DNA of 64,000 nt, from positions 82,337,889 to 82,401,888 of the forward strand of contig NC_092808.1 of the NCBI RefSeq assembly GCF_040954645.1, read 5' to 3'. A model generated the notes under the pieces. The model ran no database searches. It saw only the letters and a list, made by a program, of their open reading frames with translations, and was not told the origin of the DNA. Source of the DNA: Diabrotica undecimpunctata (lineage: Eukaryota; Arthropoda; Insecta; Coleoptera; Chrysomelidae). This document shows positions 38,796 to 51,600 of the stretch, in pieces (position 1 is the first letter of the stretch; the number at the start of each line of letters is the position of its first letter). The position numbers and the translations under genes were made by a program.

Positions 38796-41000
38796 TTGCT
38801 GGGGTTTAAGGAATATCTAGAATTAAATTTAGTCAAACGGGTAGATTCATTAGTAAGTTCTAAATTTAACAATTTAAATGATCTAGTAACAAAATATTCA
38901 CATGTGTTTGAAGGTCTAGGAAAATTTTCAACAAAACACCATATAATCTTGAGGGAAGATACCAAACCTCGAAGAAGCACAATAAGGCGGGTTCCACATG
39001 CTTTACGAAAATGATTAAAAAATAAACTGCCTGATCTTAAAGCGCAAGGAGTCATAACAAAGGTATATAAACCAATAGAGTGGGTTCACCCACTTGTCAT
39101 TGTGGAAAAGCCAAATGGTGACTTAAGGTTATGTCTTGATCCAAAAGAACTTAATGGGGCCATCAAGAGAGAATACTTTCAAATTCTTTCTGTTGATGAA
39201 ATTGTAACTCTACTTGGTAGAGGACAGTTCTTCACCATTTTAGACATGAAGGATGGTTATTGGCAACTGGAGCTGGATGATGAAAGTGCAGATTTAATTA
39301 CTTTCGGCACACCATTTGGTAGGTATCAATTTAATAGATTGGCTTTCGGTATCTGCTCAGTCCCAGAAGTATTCCAGAAAAAGAATTTTAAAATATTTGG
39401 AGATCTTGAAGGCGTAGGCCTTTACTTTGATGATTTAATTGTCACTGGCGCCTCAGAAGCAGACCATGACAGGAACTTAAAAAGGGTTCTTGACTGTGCT
39501 ACCAAATACAACATAAAGTTCAATAAGTCCAAGGTACAGTTCAAACAAAGTAGTATTAAATACTTGGGTCAGATATTTTCAAAGGATGGTGTGAAAACAA
39601 GTGATAAATATATCAAAGCAGTCTTAGACATGCCCACACCGGAGTGCAAACAAGATGTTGCAAGATTTTTAGAAATGGTAAAATATGTAGCCAAGTTCGT
39701 ACCAAGCCTATCAAAAATATCTGCTCCGTTAAGAAATTTGACAAGATTGGATGTAGATTGGCAGTGGTCAAGTGAGCATCAAGATTCACTGGATCAACTA
39801 AAGCATCTGTTGACTAACTCGCCAATCTTGGCAGTATTTGACCCAAACAAATTAACAGAAATTGAAACAGATGTATCAAAAATGGATTGGGGGCATGTTT
39901 GTTGCAAGAAGGCAGACCTGTGGCCTTTGCATCAAGGAGCCTTACAAAAACTGAGCAGCAGTATGCTCAAATAGAAAAAGAAACTCTAGCTATTTAATTT
40001 GCTGTAAAGAGGTTTCACTACTTTGTCTATGGAGCTTGTGTAAAAGTCCACAGTGATCACAAACCACTGGAATCAATTTTTAAAAAAGATTTAAAGTCGA
40101 TTTCACCAAGAATCCTGAGAATGAGAATAAAATTATTGGATTATGATTTAGTTGTGTCGTACAAACCAGGAAAAAGCATGTACATATCTGACACACTATC
40201 AAGGGCATTTCTAAAAAACAACAAAATATCTGTTGATACGGAGATAGAGTTTGATTTTCATTTTATAGTCAATGATTTACCGCTATCTGAGGAACGAAAA
40301 AATCAGTTTCGATAAGAGACAATAGCAGACCCCCAACTACAAGTTGCTTATGATTTTATCATCAATGGCTGGCTAGAGCAAAAATATAAAATTCAAGAAA
40401 ATGTCAGACACTTTGCCAAACTTAAGGAGAGTCTATTTATAACTAATGACCTTCTGTTTCTAGACAATAAATTGATTGTTCCTTTTTCATTAAGAAAATA
40501 AGTTCTAGGATTACTTCGTGCGGGACATTTAGGCATAGAAAAAACAAAAGCACTAGCACGCCAAATTTATTATTGGGCTGGTATGGCGATGGATATTGAG
40601 TCATATATAAGGGCATGTAAGAGTTGTAAAAAATTTGCTAGAAAAAACCCAAAACAAACTCTTTTATCATATCCACTACCTAAAAGGCAATGGAAGAGGG
40701 TTCGGTCCGACATTTTTACATATGCTGGTGAAAGAAAGCATGCAGACCTTCAGTCAGTATTAATAAATTATAGAAATTATCCATTAAAAGGTATGGGATA
40801 CTCCCAATCAAAACTTCTTATACTAGAAGATGTAAAACAAAAGTTCCAATTTCAGTTGATTTGTTGCATCCATGTTTGTGTGAAAATGTTGAAATGAAAA
40901 TAAAAGCTAAAAAAGAATTAAATAAGACAACTTTTATTAAAAATGCAACAATATTGAAGCCATTGAACAGGGACATGGTTGTAACAGTCCTTGATCACTG
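38796..41000 (+). pseudogene. Gypsy RT, RNase H and integrase with internal deletion
   Basis: RT: VEKPNGDLRLCLDPKELNG, FFTILDMKDGYWQLELDD, FGICSVPEVFQ, GLYFDDLIVTG (FDD at motif C). RNase H follows a frame change near 39880 (EIETDVSKMDWG; KETLAI then stop; VKVHSDHKPLESIFKK). Integrase H2C2 is at 40500-40700 (LRAGHLGIEKTKALARQIYY, CKSCKKFARK). After VRSDIFTYAGE the sequence jumps to a late integrase segment (VLINYRNYPLKGMGYS), so most of the DDE core is gone. It is non-autonomous and dead. Confidence 0.88.
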
Positions 41001-41346
41001 TAATAACACCTAGAAGTCTGCAAAAATCTTAAATCATCATGAATCGCCTAGACCATACATCCTGCAAGATGCCAGTGGAAACATTATCAAAAGAAACAGA
41101 TCCCACATAAGATCATCAGTATATAAACATATTGTAGACTATGGTGGTGATCATCATGTGGGTGGCGATGGTAGTGTATTTCATGAATTGCCAGACAATG
41201 AGGGTTTTCAAACACATCAGGAACATCAAGCAACAGAAGTTTTAATTCCTGACAATAATCATATACTTAAAATATCAAATTATAATAATACTTACTGTAC
41301 AAGGTCAGGGGGGACAAATTAAAAAACCTTGTAAGCTGAACTTATA

Positions 41347-41364
41347 AGAAAAAAGAAAAGAGGA
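41347..41364 (+). promoter_or_regulatory. Polypurine tract of the gypsy element
   Basis: agaaaaaagaaaagagga sits directly before the 3' LTR (TG at 41365), the expected site of plus-strand priming. Confidence 0.8.
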
Positions 41365-41567
41365 TGTATGATACCCAGTTAAGTGACAATCATATTATTC
41401 ATGTTAGTAACAAGATGGCATGGCAGGAGGTGACAGGGACAGATTATTAAGTTAGACAAGGTTATTAGGTTAGGTTACTGGCATGTGAAGTTAATATACT
41501 TGTTGCTTATACAATTACTCAATCGAGTATTTGTTTTATTTATTACACCTTCCATCAGGCTTATACA
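41365..41567 (+). repeat. Gypsy 3' LTR
   Basis: 203 bp, TG...CA, followed by the target duplication atact at 41568-41572. Confidence 0.93.
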
Positions 41568-41572
41568 ATACT

Positions 41573-42958
41573 TACAAGACAAAAACAAGAAGCAGAAATA
41601 TGGACACAATTTTTCGCAAAATTGTCCAAGGAGGATATGGAACTTAATATATTGGTAAAAGAAGGAGAAAGAAATAAAGTGTTAAACATACAGTAGGAAG
41701 AATTCACGAAAGAAGAATAAAGGCACACAATAAACTATTAAAAAACGACAAAGGATCCAAGGTAGATGGAATAGCAGCAAAATTAATAAAGGTGCACTTA
41801 ACCCTGTCAGTGAATATGATTTAACTATTACTGAAAAAATAGGGTTCGAAGAACCCATCACATGGAACAAAGAAATATTAATAAAATTATCAAAGGAAGT
41901 AAACCTTGCTTTATGTGAAAATTGAAAGACATTGCAGGAGTTGGTTTTATAGCAATTGTTTTTATTCAATATCTCGGCCATTTTTATCTTTTCGAAAAAA
42001 TCTTTAAATTACGTTTTTTTTTAAATTTCTTTCTTTGCAAATTTTTACATTTTATTTTTTCATATTGTTTTTTATACAATTTTGATGTATTTTATTTTTT
42101 TTGCTGAAATCAATATTTAAGGTCCTAAGCCTAACGAACCCTAGACGGTGACGTTATCAGCAGCAAGCCATAAACAGGAACGAACTTACGACTTCAAATA
42201 TTGATTTTACCAAAACAAAATGAATATATTAATATAAATCTCTTTATTTTTACTTATGTCGTAAAGTTAATAATAAACGAGATAATTCGATAATTATGCT
42301 TCCCTACTTTCCTCTATTTTTCCCTTGGAATTCGGAAAATATCGACCGCAAAAAAAATTGTAATCAATAAATTGTCGAAAATCGTATCTGCAATAATTTC
42401 AGTTTTCACCATTTTTGTCGAAAAGTTGAAAATAGCCAAGATATTGGGCAAAAACAGCAAGAACAATCAATACGGTGGCTGACGCAACGGCGGAATTCAT
42501 CCCCCTAAACGTTAGCATAATAAAATTTGGCGCAGCCTTAATGCATGGTCAAATGCTATCCTGACTGGACCATAGTAAAATAACTGCGAAGATCATCCTG
42601 GAATATATAAAAGAACCTAAATGAAAAACTAAGAATAAACCACTTCGGCCGAACAATTCTTGTACTTATAAACACTTACACACATATTATTATTACATTA
42701 TACATATTAAACACACATAAAGAAAGAATCATTTTGGAAGAAGTAACGGAAAAAATGGAGAAATTTTATAGACTTTAAAATAATCTTCGATTCAATTCAC
42801 CCCAGTATGATGTGTAATATACTGAAACACTAGGCAATATCAGACAAATATATTAGGATAATAAGGCTACTTTACGATTAAAGTACTGCAAGAGTTGGGC
42901 ACGAAGGTGAACTATCTCATCAAATAAATATCAAAAAAGAGGGTAGAGAGGGATGCGT
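41573..42958 (+). pseudogene. LINE A, reverse transcriptase portion
   Basis: After the gypsy target site it continues with QEEFTKEE-like sequence and a KNDKGSKVDGIAAKLIK block (usual pattern KN.KA.GVDGI.AELIK) at about 41730-41790. After the hairpin element at 41954-42457 and unassigned sequence, RT resumes near 42770 with FDSIHP..M, then IRIIRLLYD and TARVGHEGELSHQI (motif A to B region) and GREGCVLSH. Several stops. Confidence 0.7.
41954..42457. repeat. Hairpin-type MITE in LINE A
   Basis: Left arm 41954-42000 (tgtttttattcaatatctcg...) and right arm 42413-42457 (complement tgtttttgcccaatatcttg...) match at roughly 80%. The ~500-bp unit has no coding sequence. Confidence 0.6.
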
Positions 42959-42971
42959 TTTATCACATAGG

Positions 42972-43923
42972 TTCTGAAGCTATTTTCTTGTTGCATTTTA
43001 AATTAATTACTATTTAACTGGGAATAAGCCACAATTAAAGGTTAAAATACGTTTATTGACGTTTCAATTTCCACTTCGGAAATCGTTCTCAAAATACAAA
43101 CATTAGTAAATTAAACAAATTTTGTTTTTGTTACTTAGTGAAAAATTCTTCTATTAATTTAATTTTATCTGACTCATCTATATTGACAATTCAGACATAC
43201 ATTATACATTTTAAAGTAGACGACTTTAAAATGATATTGCCAATATTGTTGAGTTGCGTTCCTGGGACGACTTTACTTATAAGATAGTTCATTCGATTAC
43301 ATGAAATCAACTTTAACTTGAGAATATCCGTCAGAAAAGATCATAACATGTAATTCGTCTTTAAAAAGACAAATACATGCCATGATGACAGTAAAATTCT
43401 CCTGTTAGTGATTCCATAGTAAATTATGAGGGAAAAACCAGGAAAAAAACCTCATAATACTATCCCGACATGGTAAGTATTTGATCTTGCATTTATTTTA
43501 CCTTCAATAAATACCAAATTCCGATTTTATATGTTTGTTATTTAAAAAATATAAATGATGTATTCTCTATATGTTACTGACTTACCAATACTGGTATTTT
43601 CTTTTTAATAACTTCCTCTTTCAATATGGGTAACCAGATCCTACTACATTCTGCCGAGGAATTCGCAACACAATTGGTCTCATTTAGCACATTAAATATT
43701 ATAATTAATAACACTTTAAAATGTATAATGTATGTCTGAATTGTCAATATAGATGAGTCAGATAAAATTAAATTAATAGAAGAATTTTTCACTAAGTAAC
43801 AAAAACAAAATTTGTTTAATTTACTAATGTTTGTATTTTGAGAACGATTTCCGAAGTGGAAATTGAAACGTCAATAAACGTATTTTAACCTTTAATTGTG
43901 GCTTATTCCCAGTTAAATAGTAA
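42972..43923. mobile_element. Foldback element with 13-bp target duplication
   Basis: Inverted arms about 43007-43215 and 43706-43923 (complementary over more than 200 bp). It is flanked by tttatcacatagg at 42959-42971 and 43924-43936, within LINE A RT. Arms carry ttgagaacgatttccgaagt ... gaaacgtc, a degenerate hammerhead-like layout. The interior (43216-43705) has no frame of note. Confidence 0.88.
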
Positions 43924-43936
43924 TTTATCACATAGG

Positions 43937-44070
43937 CTTTTTATAATAGCAATAGATTGGATAATAAAGCAAACTAAAAATAAAAGGACTACAATGAGGA
44001 TTATCAAACAAATTTGCGGACGACATCTGCCTGATAACTTCAAATAATCAAACGCAAAATAAAACGACAC
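43937..44070 (+). pseudogene. LINE A, RT motif C
   Basis: LFIIAIDWIIKQTKN, then in another frame FADDICLITSNNQTQNK at about 44018-44065, the RT catalytic FADD. It continues LINE A directly after the foldback element. Confidence 0.75.
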
Positions 44071-44463
44071 AGCGTAGGCGCAAAATTTCGGGCCAATGCT
44101 TTTTAAGTGCAATAATTTTTTTTCGAATCCTGAGAAAATTAATAAGTATTTTTGAAAAATTTAAACGCAGAATGAAAGATTACATTATTACCGAGGACCG
44201 AAAGTCCCTTAGAATAAACAAGAAGTTTCTTTTGAATGGGATATTTGAAATTAAAAACCACACTTAATTTTCTATTCTTTTTTCAACCCTACAACTTACT
44301 AAAATTAACATTATAGAAGTTTTCAGGGACTTTCGGCCCTCAGTAATAATGTAATCTTTCGTTCTGCGTTTAAATTTTTCAAAAATACTTATTAGTTTTC
44401 TCAGGATTCGAAAAAAATGAATGCATTTAAAAAGTATTGGCCCAAAATTTTTGCCCCTACGCT
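44071..44463. mobile_element. MITE with ~140-bp terminal inverted repeats
   Basis: Left arm from agcgtaggcgcaaaatttcg (44071) to about 44215. Right arm from about 44323 to ...tttgcccctacgct (44463). Complementary with few differences. The ~100-bp centre has no frame. It lies between RT motif C and the C-terminal part of LINE A. Confidence 0.82.
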
Positions 44464-45065
44464 CTTAAAAGACATAGCAAAACCTATTGGACTGAAAACA
44501 AACAAACAAAAAACGAGAATACTCTCAAACAAAAACAAAGAACAGCGGACCTATACACCTGGCGGAGAAACAAATAGAAGAAGTCAAAGTGTTCTGCTAT
44601 CTGAAAGGTATGGGCCTCGACAAGTATTAAAAACGAAAGTGCGCCTTTTTTAAACAAATGTAAAATCTGCCTTAGTATACGGAACTCAAACATGGAAATA
44701 TTATAAAAAACTTTTTCAAAAAATGCATATGTGCCTCTAATATTGAACATATTTTGGTCAGACAAAATCACAAACGAAGAACTGTGGCAAATAAAGAACG
44801 AATAAAAATTAGAAATTACAATAAAAAGGCGGAAATGGAAGTGGATAGGCCGCACGCTGCGAAAACTGCGGCCAAATACAGTCAGACAAGCCTTACATTA
44901 TATCCTACCAGATAAAAAAAAATAAGGATAGCAACTAGCAACATGGAAGAGAACATTACAAAAGGAACTCAATTAAGTTAATTTATCATGGAACGTAGTA
45001 AATAATATTGCAATGAACACAAGAGAGTGACGAAAATTAATCAATAAAATTGGACGGGTCTCGAG
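44464..45065 (+). pseudogene. LINE A, C-terminal portion
   Basis: IGLKTNKQKTRILSNKNK (thumb), an EVKVFCYL-like piece, then LWQIKNE and KRRKWKWIGRTLRKLRPNTV, with TVRQALHYILPD and a LATWKRTLQKEL block. The KRRKWKWIGHTLRK...RQAL pattern is that of LINEs related to the annotated transposon protein F52C9.6. Multiple stops. Confidence 0.78.
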
Positions 45066-48000
45066 CAATGATGCATAAGGATAGCAACCTTACACCGTCA
45101 AACTTTCTTTTGCTACTAAAATACTTAAGGCACTTTGTATCATCATGGAACTATAAAATTTATGTAAGGTAAACATAACTAATAAATCACAGAAAATAAT
45201 CTATACAGTTTTATGGTAATAATTTGAAATGCACGAATCGCATTCACTTTACTGTGAATGATCTAACGGACAATGGTTTAGGCCTTGGCCAGAGAAAAAA
45301 AGACAAACCTAGTAGTTTAAAATTCTAATTGAATCTCATGCTTAGACTGAAATACCTTGGTGTATTGGATCGATCTAGGAATGAGAAGTACGCCTAGAAA
45401 TAAGGGCTTGTGGCCCAGTCTTACTCATCCTTAGATCGCTACCGGAACAGAGGGCATTTAAAAAACCCGAAATATACAAATAATTAAGAATATTGTTTTA
45501 AATTTTCGCCGGTATATTAAAAGAGGTGTAGTTCGAAAATATAATTGGTGGTTCATTATTTTCATTTTTACCAGATAAGGATGAAAGTTAGTCTGTTCAT
45601 GTTTGTTACTTAATGTCTCGTTTATATTAGTTTGTTCGTATTCCTTTTCGCTTTTTCTGGTCCCCCACTCCTCCTCCCCAAGAAGGTTCAAAATTAGAGA
45701 AAATTTATGTCTTTTATGTACGTTGAGTTTATCTTTTTTGTCATATATGTAGTTTGAGTTTTTTATTTTTTTTTCTTGGTGTTTCATTGGAAGTCCCCCC
45801 AAGTTGGAATTTACCCACTACAATGCAAATATTTAAATCCGCCACTATCTGTAATATAAACAATTATTATCGCATAGCTGAATAAATTAAAAAAAAATTG
45901 TCAGAAACTTTGCAGGTGGGTCATGGGTAATCTACAGCAGATGAGATACACAAGTAACAGTGATATATTGGAAATATAAATATGTTATGTTTAATACTCA
46001 ATGTATTGTATTATCAAAGAATATAGACTCATATTGTGTCGTATATTCTTTGGTATTATTTTCCAAACTGCACACAAATAAATACTTTTCGTGCCATCTG
46101 TGTCAGAATAAGCCAAATATATTATAAAGGCAACGTAACCACAACCAGTCACTCATAGATAGCAGCACCAAACCTAACAAACTTGTAGGCACTTTCATTT
46201 AATGTTTTAATTTATATTTTGTGTGATTATGTGACTTTGCAAAAACTTTTTACCTTCAGTATGGTAAATATAAATCTTGTTGTTTTATGTGATGTTACAA
46301 TCTCCAGAGTATTTTTTCATTATAAAAATAGAACAAATCGATAAAAATTAAAAAAAAAATCATTCACAAAGATTATAGTTGCAAAAAATTAACAAAATTG
46401 ATTGTTATTGAGAATTAATGTTATAAGATATTCTATGGAAAAGGAAATCACTTTTTTTGTTGGTTTGCAAAGAGAACATAAATCCTCAATTGTTCAGTTG
46501 GCACTGACCATAGACTGTAAGCAGTGGTGTAAACAGACAATGCATTTTGGAATTAGAAAAAACTTAACTAATGCATTAAAACACGAGCACTAATAGTAAC
46601 GTCGAAGAAATCTTCACACACTTTTCACACAGAACTGTATCAAAAGCACTAAAAGATATGCCAAACACTACAATACAGTTGAGTCTATGGTTCTTTACCC
46701 GTATAATAATGTTGAATAATCATATAATGTTTATTAGATTGCTTCCATCAAGAGTTCCATATAGTGGAACTCTAGGGATAGTTTACCACCTGCATGGGGT
46801 TGGTTAACTCGAACTCATTGGATACTCATAGTTACTTTATTGGTTCTCTAAGTTCAATAAGAGAGAGAGTACCCAGTTGACAAATGACAACACTAGCTTG
46901 TAGCATTTGAAATTTATTGGAATTCCCTCGTATATGTGTTAATTGAAATCCCCTTATATATGCATTATAATACCGAAGAATTTTTTCAATGTTTCTTAGT
47001 TCGTATCCTTTAATTTAAAAGCCAAATAATCTTTCGTTCTTTTTAGGTCGCCGCCGTTGATAATAAATCATTTTATTGTTTGTTTATGCCACAGGCACAA
47101 ATTTCTTCTATATTTCTTTGTTCAAACCGCCCGATATTGCGTTTTCAAATTAAGAATTTACGTCCTAATTTCCGTTGTATCTTGTTTATGTGTCATAAAC
47201 CCAAAGTGTTTTGTTTATTCCAACTTATGCGATCAAATTTTTAAGATAATTTCGTCACTTTCGTTGGAGCCGCGGTGAAGAGAGGTGGTCTTCAGCGTTA
47301 TGTCCAAATTTTACGTCAAATTTGAAATGTTCCTCGTTGTTCGTCTTTTTTGTTGTACCTTTTCCTGTTTTTAAGAAGCCAAGTCCAGTTTAGTTTCCAA
47401 GGTTTGTGTTTCGGCGACCCATTTTCCTTTTTGTTCGTGTGTCAGAGATTCCCAGCCATTGTTGAGTTTACAGTCCAGTTTATGTCCAGTTTACAGCGCA
47501 AGTGTAATTTTTGTGAAATCCAGGTAACTTTCAAATTTTAAAGTAAAGACAGACATTTTTTTAATAATAAGAGTTTGCTGTCATAACAATAAAGGTTTGT
47601 AATAATTAATAAATTGTAAAATTTTAGGGTTTGACTTTAGCTGTCAATTTATTTGTTCAGTATTTTTTTTTTTAATTAATGTTAACTCACGACAGCTCGT
47701 TTTATTATTTTTGATTTTAGTTTGTTTTATTTTTAAAAAAAGGTTCATCTCTGTGTGGTAAATTTTGTAAGTTTATAATAGTATCTCCAACTCCTGGAAT
47801 TTGTAAACAGATGAAACATGTAAGTCTTTTTTGTATTTTTGTATTTTACGACTATTGTTGTATTATTTTTTCACTGTCTATTTTGTAATTGTCTGTGGTG
47901 ACAAAAAAATAAATGTTAAATTTTGTTTCTTAACATTTTGTTAATTCTTTTTTTAACTAACCCTTTTTTTGAGTTTCCATTTGGAAAAGATATGTTTTTT

Positions 48001-48690
48001 ATGTTTAATAATTATATCTCAAGTTACAACTAGTTGTTGTAATAGTTATAATTAGGCACCTTAAAATGGCGCTCTTTATAAATTACTAGAGGTGTTTCCT
48101 GTTCCTTTTAATTTTGTCCCAAGATATTCATGACCGTTTGTTTCATATTTTTGTAGTTGCCCCAATCCAAACCTCCTTGTCTTTTACTTATCCACGACCA
48201 CAGCTCTCCTACCAAAACCTGAGTGCCTTTCGCATATGTTTCGATTATTTTGCTTGCCCTTCTCCACCCCCAGTAGTTTCTTCCCCCAATTTTCTACCCC
48301 TTGTATTAATGCCCCATTTAGTAGGCAAAATATTTCGTTACAAGCTTCGACTGTTAACTCTTAATTCTTAATGATCTACTCTCGTTATTTTCCGGGTATT
48401 TAAATCACGTGCGTTTGTTTCTGCTTTCATGTTTTTCTAATATAATTTGTACACACTGAAAGAAGAAAATTTTTGGTGTCATCATCAACTGATTAGTGTA
48501 CATATATAGATTATTTACATTCACTATTTACATATACATATTTATAGAATTATATACAAATTTTTGGTACATATTTCCTTATATTTAGTAACAAAAAAAT
48601 AGGTCTCCTATTTTGAAGTGTTGTGGCGTCGTTTGTGACTTATTTCTTTCCTGTCGTTACGTTTTATGCTTTAATAAGAATTATTTATTT
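45066..48690. other. 3.6 kb without recognisable genes
   Basis: Unassigned. Features seen: a small hairpin at about 46010-46060 (caaagaatata ... tatattctttg), another at 46752-46771 (agttccatatagtggaact), and a less AT-rich stretch at 47040-47525 ending ...gaaatccag followed by gtaact, which could be an exon or LTR segment with a donor site. Short frames there have no motifs. Confidence 0.4.
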
Positions 48691-51600
48691 CGCCTATGTA
48701 TATTTTTATATTGTTCAATAATTTGTTTCTTTCTTTTATAAATTTATTAATTGTGCACAATTTAAAAATAATATCATTTACGTATATCTTTACTTTACGC
48801 ACTGCATTCTCTACCGCCAGACAATCAAGCTATGCTATTTGACTTAAATTAAAGTGATTGAATCCTGTGGCCATGCTCTTGCGGCACTTGATTTTGTTTT
48901 TGATCCGAATGCTCATTTAACTAATTTTACTAAAGGGTATTTAGGACCCTTTTTACTGGTTACTTGTGAACTTTTGGCTGTAATGTAGGTTTACTTTCGG
49001 TATCCTTGTGTCTTGTTTCTTCCATTTTTCTTCTTGATTGAGCTCGGGTTATAGCTAGTATATATGTGTTATCTATGTATACGTTCTTGATGCAATGTTA
49101 TTTTCGAAAGACTGTCCACGTAATTATTTTTCCCTGTTAGATATTCTATTTCAAATTTGTATTCCTCTGGATCTAGTCTGATCCTCGTAAGTTTTGAAGT
49201 AGGTTCCTTTATTGAAAATAGGTGTGTTACGGGTTTATGATCCGTTTTTACCAAAAATGTCGGTGCTCCATATAAATAACATTTGAAAAGGTTATTTCCC
49301 TATGAATTGCTAGTAATTCCTTGATGATTATAGGTTTATTACTTTCTCCTTTACTAAAACTTATTGATGCGTATGCTATCGGTAGGTCTATTCCGTTATA
49401 GTTTTGACTGTTGCATGCGTCTGTGGTCAAAATGAATTGTTTACTGAAATCCGGATATTTTAAGATTGGTGGTTTCATCAGAGATGATTTGAGCTTATTG
49501 AATGATTCTTCATATTCCTTAGACTAAAAAAATTCTACTCCTTTCCTCGATAATCTGTTTAGTGGTATGCATATTTCAGCAAAATTTTGAATAAAACTTC
49601 TATAGTAGTTACAAAATGCTACGAATCTTTTTGTCTCTTCTGCTGTCTTAGGTGTCGGATATTGTTTAATCGTTGCATATTTTGCTTTATGTTAAGTTTT
49701 CTTAATATTGTTCTGAAGCTATTTTCTTGTGGCATTTTAAATTAATTACTATTTAAATGGAAATAAGCCACAATTAAAGGTTAAAATACGTTTATTATAA
49801 AATTACTAATGTTTGTATTTTGAGAATGATTTCCGAAGTGGAAATTAAAACGTCAATAAACGTATTTTAACCTTTAATTGTGGCTTATTCCCATTTAAAT
49901 AGTAATTTATGTTAAGTTTTAGGTTGAACTTTCGACATGTCTCAAATGTCTTTTTTAGGTTATCTAAATGATGTTTTTCTGATATTCCTTATACTACTAT
50001 ATCGTCCATGTAAAGAAATGCTTTGTCCGGGGTCAAACCGGAAAAAGCTACTGACATTATTCTTGAAAAGCTTTTCGGTCTTACGTTTCATCCAAAAGGT
50101 AATCTGATGAATTGAAATGCTCCGTTCTCCGTGCTAAACGATGTGTATTTCCTTGATGATTTTTCTAATGATATTTGGTGAAAACCTGACATTAGGTCTA
50201 TAACTGAAAACCATTTTGCTCTCCCTAGTTGATCTAGTATTGAGTCTATTTCTGGTAATGGGAATTTGTCTGTGACTATTTTTTTGTTCAGTTGTCTAAA
50301 ATCTATGCATAATCTTCATGCTTTATTTCCATCTATAGCCTTTTTTGGTACGAGCACTATCGGGCTATTGTATTCTGATATAGATGGTTCTACAATTCCT
50401 TGTTTGTACAGTTTTTGTTCGTAGAAGTTGTTACATGTTAGCATGTTGTGCCTTACGGCGAATACATCGTGAGTGTTATTCACATAAAAATACCAATCTA
50501 TCGCGTGTGCATTCTGGAATATCTAACTTAAGTGATTCCCGTAATTCATTCTTCCTATCTTTACTGTCATTGATCAGTCTCTATGTGCTAAGCAATTTAA
50601 TGTCTAGTGTTCTGATTGTGTTTGTCTCTATCTTTACCGTTTCGTAGGTTATATTCAACATTTTGATGTACGGATTATTGCTTGAAATGATTGCTCCCGC
50701 TATGAATATTCCAAGTAGTATCTCCTGTTGTTCCACTACTCTGTTGTTCTATAGTGTTTGAAAATTTTTTACTATTCTGTAAATTTCTGTAAAGCATCTA
50801 GGCAGTATTATTATCGTGTCATTTTCTATGTTATCTAAAATATTCGTACTAACATAACAGTCTCCGTCGTTTTTAATGTGCATTTTCAGATTAGCGAAGT
50901 CCAATATGCATTGAAAATTTGAAATGAAGTCTCTCCCAATGATTGTGTCCATTGGAATGGGAAAGTTAGATTCTACTAATTAAATTAAACCCATGTTCTT
51001 TTACTTCTAGCATTGTTTCGATTTCTCCCATTGTTTACAATTCTCCTTTAGTTACTCCTTTTATTTTAACTTTTGTGTTTGGTTCCACATGTTCCTGCAT
51101 AAAATCTTGTGAACATTTGAGTATAGAAATATCGGCTCCTGTGTCTATGATAAATGTATTTGTCTGTCCTAGAATTCCTGTTTTCATTTGTATGACATTT
51201 CTTAAGTTTAAGTCGAAGTTGTAAATGTAATGTATTCTACTTCTAACTGTGTATTTCTGTTATCTTAATAATTAAAAACGTGTTTTTCAAAGGTAGGTCT
51301 TCTCTCCTTGTCATATTTGTTGTGATATCCTCTCCTATACTCTGCTGTCCTCTCTTAGCTTCGTAATTTGTCCTATAGTTCAACACTCTGCCTTGTGTGG
51401 TATCTCTTGTCGCGTCGATCGATAAAAATTTGGACATTAGCTCGTGCGTGGTTGTGAAGAACATGCTTCGAATATTAAATTAGCTTTTTCTGTATTGACG
51501 TTGCGTTTCATTGTTGCAACTACAGTTTCCGTTGTATAGTTTTTTCGCTAGTTCCAATAGCATTCCTGCCTCTATTAATGCAACTTTTAATTTCTGCTAA

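Larger units (their letters stand above)
29603..41567 (+). mobile_element. Ty3/gypsy LTR retrotransposon, split by LINE B
   Basis: LTR ends are TGTATGATACC ... CTTATACA. Target duplication atact occurs at 29598-29602 and 41568-41572. The 5' LTR is in two pieces (29603-29709 and 37465-37564) because LINE B inserted into it; the 3' LTR is whole (41365-41567). Internal region 37565-41364. The two LTRs differ at about ten positions in 200 by eye, so the insertion is not recent. Confidence 0.93.

Noticed and set aside
45458..45802. 114-codon minus-strand Lys/Glu-rich frame
   Set aside because: AT-rich composition favours such frames; no domain, paralogue or splice signals seen.
47040..47541. Possible 5' exon or LTR with a splice donor (gaaatccag then gtaact)
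   Set aside because: No second LTR, no acceptor-linked exon and no coding continuity could be shown.
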